This document shows, in pieces, positions 1 through 5,838 of a stretch of 11,238 bases of DNA. Origin of the DNA: JASFEQ01 sp050122535 (GTDB lineage Bacteria > Desulfobacterota > DSM-4660 > Desulfatiglandales > HGW-15); NCBI GenBank assembly GCA_050122535.1, contig JASFIT010000111.1:1-11238 (forward strand), given 5' to 3'. The notes beneath the pieces were generated by a model. That model was given only the letters and a program-made list of their open reading frames with translations. It had not been told where the DNA came from and searched no databases. How positions within the stretch are numbered: the stretch's first letter is position 1; every line of letters begins with the position of its first letter. The translations under genes were made by a program, and so were the position numbers.

Positions 1-1
1 T

Positions 2-661
2 GCTGTTGGCTCTAGTTCCAGATTTGCCATCGAGAAACTGAAAGAAGAGATCTACGGCAGAAGAAAAGGACTGACACTTTACACCGAGGTAGAGGAGGAA
101 TTGGAGTTTTTGCGAAAATATGCCAGGAAGAGTCCAAAGAGGTATTTGGGAAGAAGTATCAGCGCTTACAGAAAAAAGAAACTAAAAAGGATCGCTTCCT
201 GGAGGGCTCAGAAAATTAGGGATGATTGTAACGAATACCTGGGGAATAGACTCGACCTTCCGCTTCAATCTATCCCAAAATCCTATGCAAAATCTCGAAT
301 AGGCGCACTTCTTTCTTTTCTGAGGGGCTATTTGGTAAAGAAAATGGTAGAGACGGAAGACAGACCAGACGAGAAAACTATTCTGACCCCATACCGCTAT
401 CATAAAGAGGAGTACGAAAAGGAAGAACATGGATACACGAGCGTGGACAATGCAGCACGCGTTTTAGGGATGAGCAAAAAGGCATTCGACCTGTTGTTGT
501 GTGAACACAGTGATGTATTCAAAAGAATCGGCATATACGACGAAAAATGGTATCTGCCCAATTTATATCTGAAGGAGGTGATGGAAAAAGAAGGGTTTGA
601 TTTAGTCGCATTAAAATATGAAACCTTGGCAAGAAATGGCAAGAGCCTTTCCTGTCTTTAA
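2..661 (+). CDS. Unrecognised basic protein, 5'-truncated by window edge
   Basis: I do not recognise this family. The frame is open from base 2, so the visible 219 codons are the C-terminal part of a longer gene; the TTG at 101 and any later start would only be internal. The first residues (AVGSSRFAIEKLKEEIYGRR) faintly recall the C-terminal part of REP-associated/IS200-like transposases, but there is no catalytic motif to back this. The middle is very rich in Lys and Arg and predicted helical. The last third (TSVDNAARVLGMSKKAFDLL, then a short strand-like stretch KWYLPNLYLKEVMEKEG) looks like a MerR/excisionase-type winged helix-turn-helix, suggesting DNA binding. It uses many AGA/AGG/AAA codons and looks more AT-rich than the transporter genes, possibly a sign of transfer. 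It ends 12 bp before the convergent cytochrome gene. That it is a gene is fairly sure; its function is not. Confidence 0.6.
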   Translation, partial: AVGSSSRFAIEKLKEEIYGRRKGLTLYTEVEEELEFLRKYARKSPKRYLGRSISAYRKKKLKRIASWRAQKIRDDCNEYLGNRLDLPLQSIPKSYAKSRIGALLSFLRGYLVKKMVETEDRPDEKTILTPYRYHKEEYEKEEHGYTSVDNAARVLGMSKKAFDLLLCEHSDVFKRIGIYDEKWYLPNLYLKEVMEKEGFDLVALKYETLARNGKSLSCL

Positions 662-673
662 TCCCTTCTTTTA

Positions 674-1378
674 CTAAAGCGTTTTAAGAAACGCTATAAG
701 CGCGTCCACCTTCTCCTCTGAAAGTTCAGGAAAAGCAGGCATATTCTTGAAAGGTGTTTTCAACTGAGTACGGATATTGGCCTCGGTCACGGGAAGGCCG
801 CTCACTGGCAGTTTCTCCAACTGAAAAAGCCCCTGCATGCCAGGACCGATCTTGTAATCCGTTTTGTCAGCATGGTGACAAGCAGAACAGCTCTGATTAA
901 AGACCACGGCCCCTTCAGGCACTAGACCCTCTTCCGCCGGAGCCGCGGGAGCCCTTTTACCATACACTAACTCGCCACCAAAGTAGCCGATGCCAATAAC
1001 GACCACTAGGCAAACCGCATATATGATCACGACGTTCCTTGACCAGTTTTCAGTGCGAAAGCCCATGACAATGGCAACGACGAGGAGAACCAGCAGTAAT
1101 CCCGCCAATATGAGCTTCATGGTGATGGGAAGAATCAAATCTCCTGCAAAGCGATGTTGCCAGTCCGCATAGCCCAGCACAGCTGTGGGCAATAGGGCAA
1201 TAAGGGCTAAAACCATGCAGTGCCATGCAGTTCGAGCCAGACTTTCTCGCCTAAAAAACATGGCTATCAAAATAAAAATAAATGCGCCCATCACGAGACC
1301 CATTACCAGATGGGTCAATGTGGGGTGAAGGGGGTGTGTGTAACCGATTTTTGCCAGCACCTGATAGACAGATTCCAT
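674..1378 (-). CDS. DUF2231-like membrane protein fused to cytochrome c
   Basis: This 234-residue protein joins a membrane module to a heme domain. The N-terminus has HPLHPTLTHLVMG (residues 15-27), the His-rich opening typical of DUF2231-like membrane proteins. Four hydrophobic helices follow at about 24-42, 52-70, 84-106 and 115-134. After a Pro/Ala-rich linker comes a class I cytochrome c domain (about 153-234) with one CSACH heme site (164-168) and a likely distal Met ligand in NMPAFPEL (M213). With four helices the heme domain should lie on the same side as the N-terminus, presumably the periplasm. The likely role is electron transfer at the inner membrane, partner unknown. The ATG has a good ribosome site (AAAGGAG, 1390-1396) 11 bases upstream. 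It is convergent with the gene ending at 661. The heme domain is certain; the DUF2231 label is probable. Confidence 0.85.
   Translation of the reverse strand: MESVYQVLAKIGYTHPLHPTLTHLVMGLVMGAFIFILIAMFFRRESLARTAWHCMVLALIALLPTAVLGYADWQHRFAGDLILPITMKLILAGLLLVLLVVAIVMGFRTENWSRNVVIIYAVCLVVVIGIGYFGGELVYGKRAPAAPAEEGLVPEGAVVFNQSCSACHHADKTDYKIGPGMQGLFQLEKLPVSGLPVTEANIRTQLKTPFKNMPAFPELSEEKVDALIAFLKTL
678..695. terminator. Short inverted repeat between convergent genes
   Basis: A perfect 7-bp inverted repeat, AGCGTTT (678-684) and AAACGCT (689-695) with a 4-base loop, overlaps the last codons of the cytochrome gene and lies just past the stop of the rightward gene. The position between two convergent stops suits a shared terminator. 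Neither strand has a clean T-run directly after the stem, so intrinsic termination is doubtful. Confidence 0.25.
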
Positions 1379-1585
1379 GGTGTTTGCGCTCCTTTCTAAA
1401 CCTTCGCCGTGGGCTCAACAAAGAGGAAAGTGCCGAGGGTGTTCATTTATGGGATCTTCATGGGGTCTAAATCCAGCAGGGCCCCATCTTTTTCGAGCAC
1501 ATAAGATTACGTAAATTTAGGCAGACAGGCAACCCTTAATGCAAAAATACAGTAATTTTCCCTGGAAAATACAGCATTCACCCGA
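1379..1585. other. Non-coding gap between divergent genes
   Basis: This stretch separates the leftward cytochrome gene from the rightward DUF1571 gene. Apart from the cytochrome ribosome site (about 1390-1397) I see no gene and no convincing promoter for the leftward gene. ATGGGG (1460-1465) and CCCCAT, followed by CTTTTT, form a weak hairpin-like pair with a long loop, and I do not call it a terminator. Confidence 0.5.
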
Positions 1586-1614
1586 TTGACAGATACCAAA
1601 ACGGTCATGAGAAT
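1586..1614 (+). promoter_or_regulatory. Sigma70-like promoter inside the annotated 5' end of the DUF1571 gene
   Basis: A consensus -35 hexamer TTGACA (1586-1591) is followed after exactly 17 bp by GAGAAT (1609-1614), which matches 4 of 6 positions of TATAAT. Transcription would begin near 1620, about 50 bases before the strong ribosome site at 1660. The first T of TTGACA is also the first base of the longest legal reading frame, so that TTG 'start' would lie upstream of the transcript. The -35 is perfect and the -10 is mediocre. Confidence 0.45.
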
Positions 1615-2383
1615 CGATCATATTTACCTAAAAACGGCCTTGAAAAGCGCAAGTATTCCAAGGAGGTGCTCCATCAAACCAAATCTAATAAGGGTCTTTT
1701 TCACCTTAATGATCGTTCTCTTGCCCATGTCAATAGCTGCCAAAACCAAAGACCGTTCCATAGAGAATAGAATCCTCGCTGTAGCGCAAAAGATGGCATC
1801 GGCATTTCAAAGCCTAGGGGACTACACGTGCGACGTTGAAACGATCTTCTATCGGGGCGGGCAACATGGAACAGGGTATGAGCGCTATCGATTCAAGTTC
1901 TATTTCAAAAGGAATAAGAAGATCAGGGTCGATTTTTCAGAGCCCTATCCGGGGACAATCGTCATATACAATGAGGGGAAAGAGGGGGCCACTGTGATCC
2001 CTTTTGGTTTTATGCCTGGCCTCAAGTTCAATTTATCGCTCAAGAATCCCATGGTGAAGACGCCGTCAGGGCAGAGACTCGACCAAACAGACATGGGCTA
2101 CTTCATTGATTTTGTTTTTCGGAGTCTCAAGAAGATAGAGCAAAAGGACGGTGAATTAGGGGAAGAGAGCGAAAAAATTACATTTTCTCTCAACGCCCTT
2201 GATCATATCAATCGGGAAAAGCTGGAGAAATATCGGATCGTCATTTCAAAGAAGAATTGGCTTCCCATTGGAATTGAGAGGTACAAACTGGACGGTACAC
2301 CCGTGGAGAGCATGCGGATCAGAAACTATTCCATAAATACCCAACTTGACGACCACCTTTTCCATCCGTGGGATCGACAATAG
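1586..2383 (+). CDS. LolA-like / DUF1571 secreted protein
   Basis: This probably encodes a periplasmic protein of the LolA-like/DUF1571 group, related in fold to lipoprotein carriers. Its specific ligand is unknown. Counted from the TTG at 1586 (265 aa), a hydrophobic segment (about 34-50, ending SIAAK) looks like a signal peptide core. The mature part has the group's antiparallel-strand pattern: YTCDVETIFYRGG, RYRFKFYFKRNKKIRVDF, PGTIVIYNEG, then NPMVKTPSGQRLDQTDMGYF, which resembles the DUF1571 segment, and a final WLPIGIERY. The start is uncertain. The longest frame begins at TTG 1586 and the first ATG is at 1607; neither has a ribosome site, and both would put about 30 extra residues before the signal peptide. 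A promoter at 1586-1614 and AAGGAGGT at 1660 suggest real initiation at the ATC at 1673 (236 aa), or an ATG changed by mutation or sequencing error. No obvious operon partner. Confidence 0.75.
   Translation: MTDTKTVMRIDHIYLKTALKSASIPRRCSIKPNLIRVFFTLMIVLLPMSIAAKTKDRSIENRILAVAQKMASAFQSLGDYTCDVETIFYRGGQHGTGYERYRFKFYFKRNKKIRVDFSEPYPGTIVIYNEGKEGATVIPFGFMPGLKFNLSLKNPMVKTPSGQRLDQTDMGYFIDFVFRSLKKIEQKDGELGEESEKITFSLNALDHINREKLEKYRIVISKKNWLPIGIERYKLDGTPVESMRIRNYSINTQLDDHLFHPWDRQ
1660..1667 (+). promoter_or_regulatory. Strong ribosome binding site pointing to an ATC codon
   Basis: AAGGAGGT is a full match to the 16S anti-Shine-Dalgarno complement. Five bases after it, in frame with the downstream gene, lies ATC (1673-1675), not ATG/GTG/TTG. 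The codons after it encode a textbook signal peptide. No other start codon sits at a usable distance; the next in-frame ATG (1709) falls in the middle of the hydrophobic core. Confidence 0.5.
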
Positions 2384-2618
2384 AAGGTATTCAAAATACG
2401 AGACATTCGTGCAGAGCATGCCTGAGCCCTTGTCCGTCATTTTTCCCTCACGGAGGGTCAGTGCGAAAAGAGAACCCTAGCTGTCTGAGCAGGCGAAAAA
2501 ATCTCCGCTAGACCACCTGTGAGATAGAAGATTCCTTGCCTCAGGACTTCAAACCGTCAGACCATGAGAATGCGCATACAGGGTGTTTCCCGGTTCATTC
2601 TCTCCTCCTCCATATCTT
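2384..2618. other. Non-coding leader region, part 1
   Basis: No gene is visible between the DUF1571 stop and the Pho-like array. CCCTC (2445-2449) and GAGGG (2453-2457) pair around a 3-base loop, but the T-run lies before rather than after the stem on the + strand, so it is not a standard terminator. CATATC (2611-2616) and GATATG (2625-2630) form a 6-bp inverted repeat that runs into the array that follows. Confidence 0.4.
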
Positions 2619-2657
2619 GTGTTAGATATGTGTCAAGAAATGTTAGATTTCTGTTAG
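2619..2657 (+). promoter_or_regulatory. Tandem Pho-box-like array upstream of the PiT gene
   Basis: Four 7-base half-sites occur in the same direction: GTGTTAG (2619-2625), GTGTCAA (2630-2636), ATGTTAG (2640-2646) and CTGTTAG (2651-2657). Starts are 11, 10 and 11 bp apart, with AT-rich spacers (ATAT, GAA, ATTT). This matches the layout of PhoB boxes, two CTGTCAT-like half-sites with a 4-bp AT-rich spacer, here as two boxes in a row. The match to the E. coli consensus is partial (core TGTYA), as expected for a distant PhoB. The array faces a phosphate transporter about 160 bp downstream, which is the expected target. No convincing -10 is seen at the phoA-like distance; TATTTC (2667-2672) is the nearest and is weak. 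Confidence 0.55.
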
Positions 2658-2739
2658 GAAATCCTTTATTTCCCACCAAAGAATGTGCTATGAAGTATCC
2701 CGATCGAGGCAGGAAATGATTCCCCTAACACTTTGAAAT

Positions 2740-2760
2740 TGAAATACTTTTTTTATTTCA
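2740..2760 (+). repeat. 7-bp inverted repeat in the PiT leader
   Basis: TGAAATA (2740-2746) and TATTTCA (2754-2760) are perfect reverse complements around a 7-base T-rich loop, about 60 bases before the likely PiT start. Being AT-rich, it would make a weak RNA hairpin; it may instead be an operator-like DNA site, or chance in an AT-rich leader. Confidence 0.25.
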
Positions 2761-2818
2761 TGAAGGGAAGTAATTTGGGTCGAGAAGCGACTCAAACATG
2801 AGGGAAGCAGGAGATTCT

Positions 2819-5083
2819 ATGGATCTCTATTTGTTCGCAATCATCATACTGGCAGGACTCGCAGTGTTTGATCTCATGGTGGGGGTCAGCAATGACGCTG
2901 TGAATTTCTTGAATTCCTCGATCGGCTCCAGGGTAGCCCCCCGTCATATTATTATGATCATTGCCAGTTTAGGGATACTTGCAGGCGTGACTTTTTCAAG
3001 CGGCATGATGGAGGTGGCAAGGAAAGGCATATTCCACCCAAGATTCTTTCTCATGCCGGAGCTGATTACCATTTTCCTGGCTGTAATGCTTACCGATGTC
3101 CTTTTGCTAGACCTTTTTAATACCTTTGGCCTACCCACATCCACAACCGTGTCCATTGTCTTTGAGCTTCTCGGGGCCGCTGTGGCGGTATCCTTAATAA
3201 AAGTCCACATGGTGGGTGATAGTTATGCAATGGTCGTGAATTACATAAACACGGGAAAGGCCCTTGTCATTATACTGGGAATTCTTCTTTCAGTGGTGAT
3301 AGCATTTTTCTTTGGCGCTCTGGCGCAATTTGCAACCCGGCTTCTCTTCACATTTGATTATACAAGACGATTAAAGCGATATGGCGGTATCTGGGGGGGC
3401 TTGGCCCTGTCAGTAATCACCTATTTTATTCTCATAAAAGGAGCAAAAGGGACTTCTTTCCTTGCGCCTGAAACAGTCTCCTATATCAAAACACACGCGT
3501 GGACAATCCAGTCAGCAAGTTTTTTGTTTTTTGCGGTCTTGTTTCAACTGCTGACACTTTTTACTAAGATCAATGTGCTTAAGCCAATCGTGCTCATTGG
3601 AACCTTTGCCCTTGCCATGGCTTTTGCCGGCAATGACCTGGTAAACTTTATTGGCGTCCCTTTGGCAGGAATGAGTGCATATGGTTTTGCCTCAGATACA
3701 GGCAATCCTTTGCTGGTGACCATGGAAGCCCTGCAAAAGCCTATACAGACCAATACGATCCTCTTGTTAATTGCGGGGACGATCATGGTTGCCACATTAT
3801 GGGTGTCACGAAAGGCACGCACGGTGACAAGGACTGAAGTCAGTTTAGGTCGGCAGTATGAGGGGATCGAACGCTTTGGTTCATCCATTTTCTCGAGGAT
3901 CGTAGTGGGCATGGTGTATTCAGTTTCTCAGTTTGTGAGAAAACTGATACCCGTATCGTTGAGGAAGAACATTTCAGCCCGTATCGACTCTGGTGCATAC
4001 CTCGTTCCTGCTTCGGCAGACGGAAAACAACCCTCTTTTGACCTGCTGCGGGCCTCAGTCAATTTGATTGTTGCGAGCGCAATTATTTCATTCGCCACCT
4101 CGTTGAAGCTTCCACTTTCTACCACGTATGTAACATTTATGGTGGCTATGGGCACGTCTTTGTCAGACCAGGCCTGGGGAAGAGAAAGCGCTGTTTACAG
4201 AGTCACAGGCGTGATAACCGTTGTGGGCGGATGGTTTTTTACAGCGCTCGCGGCATTTACCACAGCCCTTGTTTTTGCTTTTATTCTTTATTTTCTAAAA
4301 CTGACTGCCATCTTGGGTTTACTGCTTCTCGCATCTTTTTTGATCTTTTCCACCTACCGATACCATCTTAAAAGAGAAGAAGAAACCAGCGCCATTGAAG
4401 CCTTTAGCCTGGAGAGGGTGATGGAGGCCGATACGGCCATCGACGCCTCCTTTGAGCAGACCGGCCATTTTCTCAAAGATATCAGCGATAATTTAGAAGT
4501 ATGTTTTGAAGCAGCTGGTAAGGAGGACTTGGAAAGATTGAGGAACGCAAAAGCCGAGGACGAAAAAATACAGAAAAGGGCCAATATCATTGTTGCAAAC
4601 ATCTTTAGGACCCTTTCCCTTCTTGACGAAGGGGATATGGACAGTTCTCAGAGATACTCGCGCTCAGTACGGGCACTGCAGTCTATAGCTGAGAGCCAAA
4701 GAGACATCATCATGCGAACTTGCGAGCATTTTGAAAATTTTCATGCTGGGTTTGTTGACGCGCAGAAAGAAGAACTCCGGCATATCAAGACCGCGGTGAC
4801 TCGGCTACTGTGGAACACGTCAATCATGCTCATGCGAAGGAAAAAGGTTGATTATGACTATATTGCCAATCAATGCGATAAACTAAAAACCCTTGTCACC
4901 GAATCTGATAAAAACCAGGTAACACGGATACAGAAGGCTGAGTCAACAACCCGCTTGAGCATACTGTTCTATGGAATACTTGAAAACACTCTGAGCATTT
5001 CAGAACAGACACAGAACCTTCTTTCCGTATTCAGGGAGTCCTTTGAAGGGAAAACCCTGAGTAATCGTTTGAAGGGTTCTTAA
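2819..5083 (+). CDS. PiT-family phosphate permease with C-terminal PhoU-like domain
   Basis: This is an inorganic phosphate transporter of the PiT family (H+ or Na+ driven), with a long regulatory tail. The ATG at 2819 is preferred over 2798 because AGGAG (2809-2813) sits 5 bases before it; the product is 754 aa. Both halves of the PiT inverted repeat are visible: SNDAVNFLNSSIGSR (24-38) with GLPTSTTVSI (104-113), then AGNDLVNFIGVPLAG (270-284) with LPLSTTYVTFMVAMG (431-445). The Asn-Asp pairs and STT motifs are the family signatures. The last helices are at about 472-492 and 495-513. Residues about 518-754 are soluble, charged and helical, resembling a PhoU-type bundle, and should lie in the cytoplasm. 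A plain PiT is about 400-500 aa, so this is an enlarged form of the type seen in PiT-PhoU fusions, for example in Bacteroidetes. It is followed 29 bp later by a PhoU-like gene and preceded by a Pho-box-like array. The transporter call is very sure; the PhoU label for the tail is probable. Confidence 0.92.
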   Translation: MDLYLFAIIILAGLAVFDLMVGVSNDAVNFLNSSIGSRVAPRHIIMIIASLGILAGVTFSSGMMEVARKGIFHPRFFLMPELITIFLAVMLTDVLLLDLFNTFGLPTSTTVSIVFELLGAAVAVSLIKVHMVGDSYAMVVNYINTGKALVIILGILLSVVIAFFFGALAQFATRLLFTFDYTRRLKRYGGIWGGLALSVITYFILIKGAKGTSFLAPETVSYIKTHAWTIQSASFLFFAVLFQLLTLFTKINVLKPIVLIGTFALAMAFAGNDLVNFIGVPLAGMSAYGFASDTGNPLLVTMEALQKPIQTNTILLLIAGTIMVATLWVSRKARTVTRTEVSLGRQYEGIERFGSSIFSRIVVGMVYSVSQFVRKLIPVSLRKNISARIDSGAYLVPASADGKQPSFDLLRASVNLIVASAIISFATSLKLPLSTTYVTFMVAMGTSLSDQAWGRESAVYRVTGVITVVGGWFFTALAAFTTALVFAFILYFLKLTAILGLLLLASFLIFSTYRYHLKREEETSAIEAFSLERVMEADTAIDASFEQTGHFLKDISDNLEVCFEAAGKEDLERLRNAKAEDEKIQKRANIIVANIFRTLSLLDEGDMDSSQRYSRSVRALQSIAESQRDIIMRTCEHFENFHAGFVDAQKEELRHIKTAVTRLLWNTSIMLMRRKKVDYDYIANQCDKLKTLVTESDKNQVTRIQKAESTTRLSILFYGILENTLSISEQTQNLLSVFRESFEGKTLSNRLKGS

Positions 5084-5112
5084 GCTGAACTTATTTGTTT
5101 CGGGAGGCAACA

Positions 5113-5808
5113 ATGCGTATTTCACTTCGTTCCATATTCGTGACTTCACCCTTTGAGGGGCTTCAGGAGCATGCAGAAAAGGTAAGAGAATGTGGGTGGG
5201 TATTTCAACAGGCCGTGGAGTGCTATGCTTCAGATAAGTGCGAAGAATTCGACGCGCTCAGACAGGAGGTCTCAAAACTGGAGAGCGAAGCGGATGCCAT
5301 AAAACGTAGAATTCGCGGCCACCTCCCCAAAGGAACAAGAATGCCAGTAAGCAAATTCGAGCTTTTCTTGTACATCAGAGAGCAAGATAAGGTTCTGGAT
5401 TCAGTGCAAGACGCACTTGACTGGCTGTCGTATAGAGGGAGGCCAAGCATTCCAGAGGAATTACAAAAAGATCTGTTCCTTTTAGTGGACTCTGTGATTG
5501 AGCCCATGGAGGATTTGAGCCGAATGATCTCCGAGGCAAAAAAATACTTTGATAGTTATTCTGAAAAGCAGCGAAGGATTGTAAAAGACATCATTCACAA
5601 TCTACGCAAAAGAGAACATGAAGCAGACCAAATAGAAGATGAATTGAAAATCAAGCTCTTCACCATTGAAAAGGACCCCATAGCCATATTTCATATGGTC
5701 AGGCTTTCTGAAATCATCGGTTCCATCGCAGATCATGCTGAAAATGCTGGTGATATGATGAGGGCGATGATTGCAAGAAAGCGGAGAGTCATCTTTGGTG
5801 AGAGTTAA
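5113..5808 (+). CDS. DUF47 / PhoU-like phosphate transport regulator
   Basis: This is a 231-residue all-helical cytoplasmic protein of the DUF47 group (TIGR00153-like; PhoU relatives usually encoded beside pit genes), thought to modulate PiT activity or phosphate signalling. ATG 5113 is chosen because GGGAGG (5102-5107) lies 5 bases upstream; the in-frame TTG at 5095 has no such site. Family features visible are the N-terminal SIFVTSPFEGLQEHAEKV, two PhoU-style acidic EXXXD metal-site motifs (E57-D61 in LESEAD and E168-D172 in REHEAD), and the conserved end RLSEIIGSIADHAENAGDMM (197-216). Length is normal for the family. It forms an operon with the PiT-PhoU gene (29-bp gap), so the locus has two PhoU-like modules, one tethered and one free. 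It ends 30 bp from the convergent symporter gene with no clear terminator between them. Confidence 0.9.
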   Translation: MRISLRSIFVTSPFEGLQEHAEKVRECGWVFQQAVECYASDKCEEFDALRQEVSKLESEADAIKRRIRGHLPKGTRMPVSKFELFLYIREQDKVLDSVQDALDWLSYRGRPSIPEELQKDLFLLVDSVIEPMEDLSRMISEAKKYFDSYSEKQRRIVKDIIHNLRKREHEADQIEDELKIKLFTIEKDPIAIFHMVRLSEIIGSIADHAENAGDMMRAMIARKRRVIFGES

Positions 5809-5838
5809 AGTGCCACGTTTTTTATGCAACGATAGGGC

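Noticed and set aside
1460..1495. ATGGGG/CCCCAT pair followed by CTTTTT, considered as an intrinsic terminator
   Set aside because: The loop is long and no + strand gene ends upstream of it.
2445..2457. CCCTC/GAGGG hairpin considered as terminator of the DUF1571 gene
   Set aside because: The T-run precedes the stem on the transcribed strand and none follows it.
3544..3912. 122-codon open frame on the minus strand
   Set aside because: It is antisense to the conserved PiT transporter, which has clear family motifs on the + strand.
5809..5838. Possible terminator between the DUF47 and symporter genes
   Set aside because: There is a T-run (5819-5824) but only a 3-bp stem before it; too weak to call.
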